The notes under the pieces were generated by a model. The model saw only the letters and a list, made by a program, of their open reading frames with translations. It made no database searches and was not told the origin of the DNA. Positions 1-6,372 of a stretch of DNA of 14,114 nucleotides are shown one piece after another (position 1 is the first letter of the stretch; every line of letters starts with the position of its first letter). A program made the position numbers and the translations under genes. The stretch lies in contig CAYSLJ010000176.1 of the NCBI GenBank assembly GCA_964431735.1, positions 1 through 14,114 of the forward strand, written 5' to 3'. Source of the DNA: CALARM01 sp964431735. Its GTDB lineage: Bacteria; Vulcanimicrobiota; SpSt-956; JAKJGF01.

Positions 1-1
1 T

Positions 2-994
2 TTAAAAAACTTTCAATTCTATAATATCTTCGTCACAGACTTCATAATCCCTGTTTACCCTCTGGCCTGTATATTTTTCTGACGATCCCCATATTCTTGC
101 ATACTGGAGACCGGCTTTCAGATCTTTATGAACCCTTTCGGCAAAGTCAAGGACAGTGCTGCCTTTTTTCATGATAAAGGGGGCATCGAAATTTGCTTTC
201 TGCTGATAATGAGCTTTACTGTAGACCCTTACAATATCTAAAAGTTTAAAAAATTCTCCTTTCACTTCATCTATATTTGTGCCTGATATGGCAGATGTTG
301 TTATGACAGGAAATCTTCCGTTAATTTCTTCTTCAAGTAATTCAAGTCCTATTTCGGAATCTTCCATATCAGCTTTATTTCCTATTATAAGAATTTTCTT
401 TGGGATTATTGATGTTTCACATTCTATATCTTCCATAGTGAATACAGGTTTTATTTTATAATTTTCTATTTTTTTTATGGATTCTTTGAATTCTTTCAGG
501 GGATCGACTGTGAGGTCTATAATAATGGAAATTGCGTCAGAGTTCCTGAGTATATTATTCAACCAGGTCTCGGCAAATTCATCTGTAAAAGGAGGGATAT
601 CTACAAGTTGAATTTTTATATTCTTATAGGTCATCATTGCCGGGAGGGGAAATCTTGTACTGTAAGGATAGGGAGCCACTTCAGAACCTATATCTGTAAG
701 AAGGTTTATAAGAGATGATTTGCCGCAATTGGGCATGCCTGTAAGAATTATCTGTCCTGCTCCTTCTCTTTTAATATCGTATCCCATAGATTTTTTGCTT
801 CCATGTTTTTTTGCCATATCTTTTTTCAACTGCGATATTTTTTTTCTCAGATCTGCTTTAAGTTTGTCCGTTCCCTTGTGTTTCGGCATAATGGCAAGCA
901 TGTTTTCAATGGCATTTATTTTTTCCTGAGGTGTTTTTGCTTCTTTATAGACCCTTTCTGCTTCATAATACTGAGGAGTTAAATTGGCAGGCAT
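2..994 (-). CDS. DRG/OBG-like GTPase with C-terminal TGS domain
   Basis: Complete 330-aa protein; the TAA stop lies at the window edge. The N-terminal ~65 residues are helical and charged and resemble the N-terminal region of DRG-type GTPases. GTPase motifs are clear: P-loop GMPNCGKSS (residues 86-94), switch-I Thr in YSTRFPLP (~111-118), G3 VDIPP (131-135), G4 NKAD (206-209) and G5 SAI (234-236). A TGS domain fills about residues 265-330, from MKKGSTVLDFAERVHKDL to the terminal IIELKVF. The family (COG1163-like) links GTP hydrolysis to ribosome or RNA binding through TGS, so a cytoplasmic translation-associated role is likely but inferred. The G3 motif is DIPP, with Pro where DxxG has Gly. 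The start is ATG at 992-994, with a weak GGATGG site upstream. It is transcribed away from all other genes shown. Confidence 0.92.
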   Translation of the reverse strand: MPANLTPQYYEAERVYKEAKTPQEKINAIENMLAIMPKHKGTDKLKADLRKKISQLKKDMAKKHGSKKSMGYDIKREGAGQIILTGMPNCGKSSLINLLTDIGSEVAPYPYSTRFPLPAMMTYKNIKIQLVDIPPFTDEFAETWLNNILRNSDAISIIIDLTVDPLKEFKESIKKIENYKIKPVFTMEDIECETSIIPKKILIIGNKADMEDSEIGLELLEEEINGRFPVITTSAISGTNIDEVKGEFFKLLDIVRVYSKAHYQQKANFDAPFIMKKGSTVLDFAERVHKDLKAGLQYARIWGSSEKYTGQRVNRDYEVCDEDIIELKVF

Positions 995-1006
995 AATTTA
1001 TCCATC

Positions 1007-1034
1007 CGTAACGCGTAACGCGTAACGCGTAACG
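1007..1034. repeat. Heptad array 1: four perfect CGTAACG units
   Basis: Four identical head-to-tail copies of CGTAACG. The unit is itself a palindrome around a free central base (CGT-N-ACG). The array lies just upstream of the GTPase gene, probably in its leader. It is the best preserved of the seven arrays in the window. Confidence 0.9.
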
Positions 1035-1047
1035 CGAGATTTTCTCG
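1035..1047. other. Small hairpin CGAGA-TTT-TCTCG
   Basis: A 5-bp stem with a 3-nt loop abuts heptad array 1. An alternative pairing uses TAAC (1030-1033) with GTTA (1047-1050). T-rich sequence follows on the plus strand, but no plus-strand gene ends here, so a terminator role is not supported. It may be a leader structure of the GTPase transcript. Confidence 0.45.
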
Positions 1048-1069
1048 TTAATTTTTATTTGCACATACA

Positions 1070-1098
1070 ATTATATCTATTTTTTCATGAAAAATAAA
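1070..1098 (-). promoter_or_regulatory. Possible promoter for the TGS GTPase gene
   Basis: On the minus strand a perfect TATAAT lies at 1075-1070. A poor -35 (TTTATT, 1098-1093) stands 17 bp upstream. The transcript would start near 1063 and carry the hairpin at 1035-1047 and the heptad array at 1007-1034 in its leader. Only the -10 is convincing. Confidence 0.3.
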
Positions 1099-1202
1099 TA
1101 GGGCTACGACAAATATTGCTATTTCATTTTAATTGTGTTACACTTTTTGTAGTACAGTTCAAATATATACCGGGGTAAGCATAAATAATACATAACTGCT
1201 CT

Positions 1203-1216
1203 CGTGACGCGTCACG
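1203..1216. repeat. 14-bp palindrome made of two heptad units
   Basis: CGTGACGCGTCACG is a perfect palindrome formed by CGTGACG followed by its reverse complement CGTCACG. It belongs to the same unit family as the arrays at 1007 and 1272 and lies between them in the 343-bp gap 995-1337. Apart from these repeats and the hairpin I see no gene in that gap. Confidence 0.75.
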
Positions 1217-1271
1217 GGAAGAGAACCTTTATTACATGCTTATGGTCAGGTCAATAATAGAATTTTCTGAT

Positions 1272-1314
1272 GTATTACGCATTACGCATCACGTATCACG
1301 CATTACGCGTCACG
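1272..1314. repeat. Heptad array 2: six diverged units
   Basis: In CGTNACG phase (1273-1314) the units are TATTACG, CATTACG, CATCACG, TATCACG, CATTACG and CGTCACG. Five of six have A instead of G at position 2 and two have T at position 1, while positions 5-7 are intact. The array ends 7 bp before the Shine-Dalgarno of the next gene, so it probably lies in that gene's leader. Confidence 0.85.
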
Positions 1315-1337
1315 AATATATCGGGAGGAATCAATTT

Positions 1338-1694
1338 ATGAAAGACAAAAGTATATCTGAGATAGTGTTTGACAGGGTTAAAAAAGGAGCAGAATTTGTT
1401 GCTGAAAAAGGCGGAGAATTGAGAGATAAAGCCATAAAAAGTTCGGAGAAATTTGCCCGTACTCAGGGGCTTAAACTTGATATAGATAATCTTCAGGAGA
1501 AAAAACAGAAGAAATTAAAACAGCTCAGTTACCTTGTATATAATCTTTATACTAAAAATGAAATAGCTCATCCGGAAATAAATGCAATATGCCAGGAAGT
1601 AAGAGGTATTCAGTGCCAGATAGACGAAAAGAGAATAGAAGTCGATATGATTAAGAAAAATAAAGGTGAATACGGAACTGATTCTGATTTTTAA
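1338..1694 (+). CDS. Small coiled-coil protein of unknown function
   Basis: 118 aa from ATG 1338, chosen because GGGAGGA (1323-1329) is well spaced ahead of it. An in-frame ATG at 1236 would translate heptad array 2 and has no ribosome site. The protein is highly charged (many Lys and Glu) and predominantly helical. Residues ~1-45 form an amphipathic segment (KKGAEFVAEKGGELRDKAIK), and ~50-110 look like two coiled-coil helices separated near the Pro at ~79. It has no signal peptide, membrane segment or known catalytic motif. It is the first gene of a tight group, 8 bp before a zinc-ribbon gene, with the kinase third. A role as adaptor or substrate of that kinase is inferred only from position. 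I do not recognise a named family. Confidence 0.75.
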   Translation: MKDKSISEIVFDRVKKGAEFVAEKGGELRDKAIKSSEKFARTQGLKLDIDNLQEKKQKKLKQLSYLVYNLYTKNEIAHPEINAICQEVRGIQCQIDEKRIEVDMIKKNKGEYGTDSDF

Positions 1695-1702
1695 GGTGTA
1701 TT

Positions 1703-1996
1703 ATGTATACCTGTCCTCAATGTAACAGAAAAGTAGATTCTCTTCTGAAACAGATTTATTCCTCAGGCCAGGTCTGTAGTATCTGTTTTCAACTGGAAAT
1801 AAAGGAAGGACTGCTTGAAGACCTTGAATGGCAAAAATTTCAATTGAAAACAAGGCTGGGAGAAATAATGGATAAAAGTTTCTGGGAAAAGGATTTTAAA
1901 GAAGAAAAAAAATATCTCAGAGAACAGATACAGATATGTGAAGAGAAAGTAAATAAATTGAATGATGAAATCAATGAACTGGAAGATTTTAGCTGA
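1703..1996 (+). CDS. Small zinc-ribbon / coiled-coil protein
   Basis: 97 aa. The N-terminus carries two CxxC pairs, CPQC (Cys4, Cys7) and CSIC (Cys25, Cys28), which would form one zinc-ribbon knuckle. Residues ~30-95 are charged and heptad-like (EEKKYLREQIQICEEKVNKL), a likely coiled coil for dimerisation. It has no signal or membrane segment, so it should be cytoplasmic. The start ATG 1703 is preceded by AAGGTG and lies 8 bp after the previous stop, so the two are almost certainly co-transcribed. The kinase that follows also begins with a four-Cys ribbon, which hints at a shared assembly, but this is inference. Function unknown. Confidence 0.8.
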   Translation: MYTCPQCNRKVDSLLKQIYSSGQVCSICFQLEIKEGLLEDLEWQKFQLKTRLGEIMDKSFWEKDFKEEKKYLREQIQICEEKVNKLNDEINELEDFS

Positions 1997-2025
1997 AAGC
2001 CAGACCGGATAGGTCATAACGAAGA

Positions 2026-2079
2026 ATGAGAATTTGTCTCTCCTGTCACGGGTTACGCGTTACCCGTTACGATTCTCAT
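2026..2079. repeat. Heptad array 3 inside an 8-bp inverted repeat
   Basis: ATGAGAAT (2026-2033) and ATTCTCAT (2072-2079) are perfect inverted ends. They enclose GTCACGG, GTTACGC, GTTACCC and GTTACG (2045-2071), the same heptad family. The core GGGTTACGCGTTACCC can almost self-pair, with a T-T mismatch on each side. The element lies in the 108-bp gap between the zinc-ribbon and kinase genes, so the RNA would form a hairpin within the operon transcript. It could set relative expression or stability, or be a small mobile repeat. Confidence 0.7.
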
Positions 2080-2104
2080 ATAAATCAGGAAGGAGAAAGT
2101 TTGT

Positions 2105-4288
2105 ATGCCGAGATATTGCCTTCTCTGTGGAAGTGGTAATGATAATACGACTTTATTTTGCGCTGCCTGCGGTACAGAACTGGTTGAAGATGAAATAAAT
2201 ATAATAGAAGAAAAATCTATAGAAACTGATTCTGTAGCCATAACCCGTGTTCCTGCTCCCGACGGAAGTGTAGGCCGTGATGAAAGGCCTTTAATGGTTA
2301 TACCTGACGGCACTATTTTACGAACATATCAGGTATTTTATTTAACCTGTGGAGGTATGGGAGCAATTTATAAGGCTGTAGATCTCAATACCCAGAAAGA
2401 ATATGTTATAAAAGAAGCCATGTCTACAGATTCTACAGAGAAAACCAGATTTATGATGGCTCTTAATGATGAGAAAAACAGACTCATTACTCTTGATCAT
2501 CCGGGTATAGTAAAATGTCATGAATACTTTGAAGAAGGTGACTCTTATTATCTGGTTATAGAATATGTTGACGGGCAGACATTGAGTGCTATTCAGGCCG
2601 GAGTGGAACCGGGCTTTATTCTGGAAGTGGATGTGTTGAACTGGACCGTACAGCTTTCGGAGATATTACATTATCTTCATACAAGACAGCCTCCTGTCAT
2701 ATACAGAGACTTGAAACCGAGTAATGTTATGGTGACGCATCTTGGAAAAGTTAAATTAATTGATTTCGGTATAGCCAGGGTTTATAAGAAAGATAAGAGG
2801 ATGGATACTGAAATTATAGGCACTGTAGGTTTCTGTCCTCCCGAACAGTACGGGGACGGTCAGACAGATCACAGATCTGATATATACAGTCTGGGTGCTA
2901 TGATGCATTCACTTATGACCAATATAATTCCCGGTTCTCAGAGTTCCAATCCTTTCGAATTCTGTTCTGTTAGAATGGTAAATCCCAATGCAAGCAGACA
3001 GATTGAAGCGATAATAAAAAAAGCTACCAGAATAGAGAGGGAAGAGCGTTACGAGAGTATGGAACATATGTGGGGAGTTTTGAACAGTGCCTATAAAAAT
3101 GCATCTGAACAGTTACTCGGCATGCCGCGACTTGAAGTAGATCCTGTCAATCTGGATATAATGAGAATAGGCATAGATGAAAAAAGAAATGCCCGTTTTC
3201 TTATAACAAATGCCGGTAAAGGTACGTTAAAAGGAACAATTACCCCTCCCGCCATGAAAGGGATTTCTATTTTTCCTCTTGAAATTAACAGTAATAAACA
3301 GGTAGTAGAAATGGAAGTGGATGGATCTCTGGTTCCTCCTTATAAACAGCAGAAGATTAATATAGCTATCAAAACAAATGGAGGAAATTTTGTCCTTCCT
3401 GTTAACTTTTCCGTCGGCTTAACACCTAAACTGGCAGTTAATGTAAGTGCCCTCCAGTTTGTACTTCACAATGATCAGGTTTCTTTTTTAAAAGAAATAA
3501 TCCTATTAAATAAAGGTGCTGCCATACTTGAAGGTGTGGCAAGATGTAAAGATCCATGGGTCATACTCAGTCATAAAGAGTTCAGAGGAAATTTTGTGAA
3601 ATTTTCTGTTCAGATAGATCCTTATAACCTGTTTCCCGGGAGATCTTATTGCAGTAAGATTATTTTAAATACCAATGGCGGAACAAAAGAAATAAATATT
3701 CAGGTTTTCTTAAGATTATCTTTTGCACATTTAGAAGATACTCTCGCTCATATAGAACAGGGAAAAGAAAAGGTTCGTTTAAGCCAGATGCTCAGAGATT
3801 TACGTGTAGAAGACCCGGAAGTCAGAAAAGACATGATTATCAGTCTGAATGAACACAGATACAGGGATCTGTTTATACCTCATTTTATGGAAGCCATGGA
3901 AAGAGATAGTGAGCCAGAGGTCAGAGAAACTGCTGCAGAAGTACTCTATACACTGTTAAATAAGGAAACAATCCCTTCTTTTATTGAAGCTTTAAGCGAT
4001 TCTTCTCCTAAAGTCAGAAAAATTGCCGTAGAAGCTTTAGAAAAACTTGGAGGAGAAGAGACCTTTGAATATGTATCAAAGCTTGTAACAGATGGGAATG
4101 CTGATGTCAGAGCGGCAGCCACCAGAACTGTTGCAAAATTCGGACATAAGAAGTTTGTAGATACCATTACTCCTATAGGTAAGGCAGTTAAAGAAATGGA
4201 CATAGAAACAGCTACAAGAGGATTGAAAAGTGTTCAAAATGCGGCTAAAGGTTTCTGGAACAAGTTTTTGAAGAAGAAGATCGATTGA
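2105..4288 (+). CDS. Zinc-ribbon Hanks-type Ser/Thr kinase with Ig-like and HEAT domains
   Basis: 727 aa, from ATG 2105 with AGGAG at 2091-2095. Domains in order: a four-Cys zinc ribbon (Cys5, 8, 19, 22); an acidic linker to ~70; a protein kinase at ~74-335; two homologous beta-sandwich (Ig-like) repeats at ~342-440 and ~441-540; and HEAT-like helical repeats at ~560-690 (PEVRKDMIISL, PEVRETAAEVL, PKVRKIAVEAL, ADVRAAATRTV). Kinase residues are intact: Gly loop LTCGGMGAIYKA (80-91), Lys103, alpha-C Glu123, YRDLKPSN (200-207), DFG (220-222) and PPE (245-247). It should therefore be an active ATP-dependent Ser/Thr kinase. No transmembrane segment is visible, unlike PASTA-type kinases, so it looks soluble, with the C-terminal scaffolds probably binding partners or substrates. 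It is third in a group with a coiled-coil and a zinc-ribbon gene. Substrates are unknown. Confidence 0.93.
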   Translation: MPRYCLLCGSGNDNTTLFCAACGTELVEDEINIIEEKSIETDSVAITRVPAPDGSVGRDERPLMVIPDGTILRTYQVFYLTCGGMGAIYKAVDLNTQKEYVIKEAMSTDSTEKTRFMMALNDEKNRLITLDHPGIVKCHEYFEEGDSYYLVIEYVDGQTLSAIQAGVEPGFILEVDVLNWTVQLSEILHYLHTRQPPVIYRDLKPSNVMVTHLGKVKLIDFGIARVYKKDKRMDTEIIGTVGFCPPEQYGDGQTDHRSDIYSLGAMMHSLMTNIIPGSQSSNPFEFCSVRMVNPNASRQIEAIIKKATRIEREERYESMEHMWGVLNSAYKNASEQLLGMPRLEVDPVNLDIMRIGIDEKRNARFLITNAGKGTLKGTITPPAMKGISIFPLEINSNKQVVEMEVDGSLVPPYKQQKINIAIKTNGGNFVLPVNFSVGLTPKLAVNVSALQFVLHNDQVSFLKEIILLNKGAAILEGVARCKDPWVILSHKEFRGNFVKFSVQIDPYNLFPGRSYCSKIILNTNGGTKEINIQVFLRLSFAHLEDTLAHIEQGKEKVRLSQMLRDLRVEDPEVRKDMIISLNEHRYRDLFIPHFMEAMERDSEPEVRETAAEVLYTLLNKETIPSFIEALSDSSPKVRKIAVEALEKLGGEETFEYVSKLVTDGNADVRAAATRTVAKFGHKKFVDTITPIGKAVKEMDIETATRGLKSVQNAAKGFWNKFLKKKID

Positions 4289-4295
4289 ATAAAAT

Positions 4296-4334
4296 CAGGT
4301 TTCGGGTTTCAGGTTTTCTTAACCCGAACCCCGG
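4296..4334. repeat. Second repeat class: GGTTTC heptads with inverted AACCCG arm
   Basis: Three 7-bp units (CAGGTTT, CGGGTTT, CAGGTTT; 4296-4316) are followed by AACCCGA and ACCCCGG (4321-4334). CGGGTT (4303-4308) pairs perfectly with AACCCG (4321-4326), and the stem extends to GGTT/AACC with one bulged T. This gives a hairpin just after the kinase stop, between convergent genes. It may serve as a terminator, but no clean U-tract follows at once. Confidence 0.6.
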
Positions 4335-4370
4335 AAGCTGGCACCTGTATTTTAAAGAAATCTGCAAAAA

Positions 4371-4867
4371 TTATTTAAATATATAAACAAAACTGTTACC
4401 ATAGTCTGTAACATAAAGTTTTCCTGAAGAATCTACTGCTACATCACAGGGGTTATTGAACTGTCCGTCACTGCTTCCCTGAGATCCTATAAGAGAGATT
4501 ACACTCCCTTCAGAATTAAATATCTGTATACGATTATTTCCTGTATCTGCTACATAAATATTTCCGGAAGAATCTACTGTTATACCTGTAGGCACCATCA
4601 CTGAAATTGACCTGCCGCACTGCCATTACTTCCCCAGGACAGTAAAAATTCCCCGGCAGATGAGAATTTGACTATACGGGAATTACGCATGTCTGCAACA
4701 TAGATATTCCCGTCCCTGTCAATAGCTATACCCTGAGGGCTGTTGAGTTGACCGTTCCCTTCTCCATATCCTCCGAATTTTGTAACAAAACTGTAGCAAT
4801 AACATGGACTGGAAAGAAGGTAACAGCATAGAAGCAGAAAAAGGAATATAAAAAATACTTTTTTCAT
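4371..4867 (-). pseudogene. Secreted NHL-repeat protein split by a frameshift
   Basis: Two adjacent minus-strand frames together read as one NHL-repeat protein. The first (4867-4598, 89 aa) has a hydrophobic signal sequence (MKKVFFIFLFLLLCCYLL) and one NHL repeat with the hallmark GIAIDRDGNIYVADMRNSRI. It stops at TGA (4600-4598). The second (4601-4371, 76 aa) continues with VPTGITVDSSGNIYVADTGN and a third, weaker repeat ending at DYGNSFVYIFK. The frames overlap by four bases (GTGA), so reinitiation is possible, but the repeat continuity across the break argues for a frameshift or sequencing error. Only three repeats exist, against about six in a closed propeller, so the gene is also short. 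An excellent AAGGAGGTT site (4884-4876) precedes ATG 4867. Exported location is inferred from the signal. Confidence 0.75.
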
Positions 4868-5039
4868 AAAAAATAAACCTCCTTGTAATAATAATTATCT
4901 ATAAATTTCTTCGGTTCAATATAAAATTCCTTTTAGTTTCAATAAAAAAAGATTTTGTAATATTAAATAAGCTGTATGTATCAATATAAATATGAAAAAG
5001 AATAGAATTCTTTGAAAGATAAATTTTTTTAGAGTTTTA

Positions 5040-5068
5040 TTGAACAGATTTGATTTATGTGTTATAAT
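5040..5068 (+). promoter_or_regulatory. Sigma70-type promoter of pilin cassette A (extended -10)
   Basis: TTGAAC (5040-5045), a 17-bp spacer and a perfect TATAAT (5063-5068), with TG at 5060-5061 giving an extended -10. Transcription would start near 5075, about 40 nt before the proposed AUU start of the first pilin gene. The rest of the gap 4868-5039 is very AT-rich and holds a small hairpin at 4997-5013 but no gene. Confidence 0.75.
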
Positions 5069-5115
5069 ATATTTACAATAGAGAATATTATACTGCAAAA
5101 TGGAGGCGTTTATCT

Positions 5116-5661
5116 ATTAAATTTTACTTTAGAAAAGGTTTTAGTCTCATAGAAATATTAATTGCCATATCTCTTTCAGGTATTTTACTTGTAATGCTCT
5201 GCGGAGTGTTTGTTTACGGATTGAAAGCCATTGAAAAAAGTCGTTATCGTGCTACTGCAATGAATATTGGAGACAGGAAAATTACTTATGCCAGAAAGAT
5301 GATAAAGGAACTGGTTAAAGAAGCTGATTCTTCTAACATAGTAGGTTCCAGAGCCTATGAGCTTCTTTCAAAGGGAGATGAGCCTAATTCTCAGGTTAAA
5401 GTTGGCGGTGTGAATGTAACATCTGCTGAGACAGGGAAAATTAAAATTTTTAAAATCAGTCCCCTTGAACCTGTAAATATAGATGTCCATGGTTTTGTTA
5501 AAATAGCGGGTACAGCCAGATATGAATATAAAATGCATATGGAGGATTATAACCTGGGTGACTGTCTGAAAAAAGTCAAAGTAGAACTTTACTGGAAAGA
5601 AGAAAATATGGGTTCTACCAGTCTTTCTATTCAAAGTCTTCTTTCGGAAGATTATAAGTAA
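5116..5661 (+). CDS. GspI/PilV-like minor prepilin, cassette A, with AUU start
   Basis: 181 aa if started at ATT 5116. The prepilin signal is KG|FSLIEILIAISLSGILL: cleavage after Gly8, Glu at mature position 5, then a hydrophobic helix. No ATG, GTG or TTG lies in frame before this motif; the frame is open back to a stop at 5065. TGGAGG (5101-5106) stands 9 nt from ATT, so AUU is the likely initiator. Starting at the first ATG (5194) would delete the signal and most of the helix. The C-terminal part has the beta-rich ending of GspI/PilV-type pilins (KKVKVELYWKEE). After prepilin-peptidase cleavage it should enter a pilus or pseudopilus tip in the inner membrane. It is first of three genes, 19 bp before the next. 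Confidence 0.85.
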   Translation: MKFYFRKGFSLIEILIAISLSGILLVMLCGVFVYGLKAIEKSRYRATAMNIGDRKITYARKMIKELVKEADSSNIVGSRAYELLSKGDEPNSQVKVGGVNVTSAETGKIKIFKISPLEPVNIDVHGFVKIAGTARYEYKMHMEDYNLGDCLKKVKVELYWKEENMGSTSLSIQSLLSEDYK

Positions 5662-5680
5662 TAAAGGTGATCAGGTGTAT

Positions 5681-6346
5681 ATGAAAAAACAAAAAGGTTT
5701 TACCATTCTGGAATTGTCAGTAGTGATTGTTATTTTCGGTATGTTTTTAATAGCTATTTATACTATTCTGGATGCAGGTCTTAAAGGATGGAATCTCGGA
5801 AAAAACAGAACGGAAATTCAGAACAGCGGCGAAGTACTTATAAGAAGGCTTGTTCGTGATATTACTATGGGAAGCAGGGATTCTATGGTGATTGACCCAA
5901 ATGGCACCTATATCTGTGTGGAAAGTCCCATGTTAAACGGAGAATATAAATATAACCAGGATACAGCAGGTTTTCCTTACTGGCAGGGTCATATATTATA
6001 TTACCTATATCTGGATCCCGGTACTGGAAAGAAGACGATTTATCGTAATTATATAAGTCATCCTCAGAGAATTTCCCCTGTTCCTCTGAAACCTGGAATC
6101 AGCAATATGACACCTCCTTCTATTCCGTCTGCAACTCACAGACCCTTTGCGTCTGATGTGGATAATTTTCAAATAACTCTGGAGGATTCTTTTACTCATC
6201 CTCTGGTAAATATAAAAATTATATATAGAAAAACCCCTGAAAAATATGATCCCAATAGTTCCGGAAGGTATTCCGTATCAGGTACTGCAGAAGGTAAAGG
6301 TGTAGAGATTTTTGAATTACAGGCTTCTGCAGAGCCGAGAAATTAA
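5681..6346 (+). CDS. GspJ/PilW-like minor prepilin, cassette A
   Basis: 221 aa from ATG 5681; an in-frame GTG at 5675 is too close to the AGGTGA site (5665-5670). The prepilin signal is MKKQKG|FTILELSVVIVIFGMF, cleaved after Gly6, with Glu at mature position 5 (Glu11) and a membrane helix to ~residue 28. The helix runs into YTILDAGLKGWNLG, then a beta-rich globular domain typical in size for GspJ/PilW. It ends RYSVSGTAEGKGVEIFELQASAEP, nearly the same as its cassette B counterpart. The expected role is assembly with the genes on either side into a priming or tip complex of a type IV pilus-like filament. The next gene starts 26 bp downstream, so co-transcription is expected. The GspJ/PilW assignment rests on order, size and N-terminus. 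Confidence 0.88.
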   Translation: MKKQKGFTILELSVVIVIFGMFLIAIYTILDAGLKGWNLGKNRTEIQNSGEVLIRRLVRDITMGSRDSMVIDPNGTYICVESPMLNGEYKYNQDTAGFPYWQGHILYYLYLDPGTGKKTIYRNYISHPQRISPVPLKPGISNMTPPSIPSATHRPFASDVDNFQITLEDSFTHPLVNIKIIYRKTPEKYDPNSSGRYSVSGTAEGKGVEIFELQASAEPRN

Positions 6347-6372
6347 AAATATCAGTCAGGAGGCGACATAGT

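Noticed and set aside
1007..1034. CRISPR-like array
   Set aside because: The repeat unit is only 7 bp and directly tandem, without spacers, and there are no cas genes.
1035..1050. Intrinsic terminator on the plus strand
   Set aside because: The stem is short and no plus-strand transcript is expected to end there.
1236..1337. N-terminal extension of the coiled-coil gene from an ATG at 1236
   Set aside because: It would translate heptad array 2 (ITHHVSRITRHE-like peptide) and has no ribosome site; ATG 1338 has GGAGG.
4916..5098. Minus-strand open frame of 60 codons rich in Phe, Ile and Lys
   Set aside because: It lies across the cassette A promoter in very AT-rich DNA, has no ribosome site and resembles no protein; it looks like a chance frame.
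5100..5120. Six-codon peptide MEAFIY as a true leader gene
   Set aside because: Its ATG has no ribosome site upstream; GGAGG lies within it and serves the next frame. It is kept only as a possible coupling device in the AUU finding.
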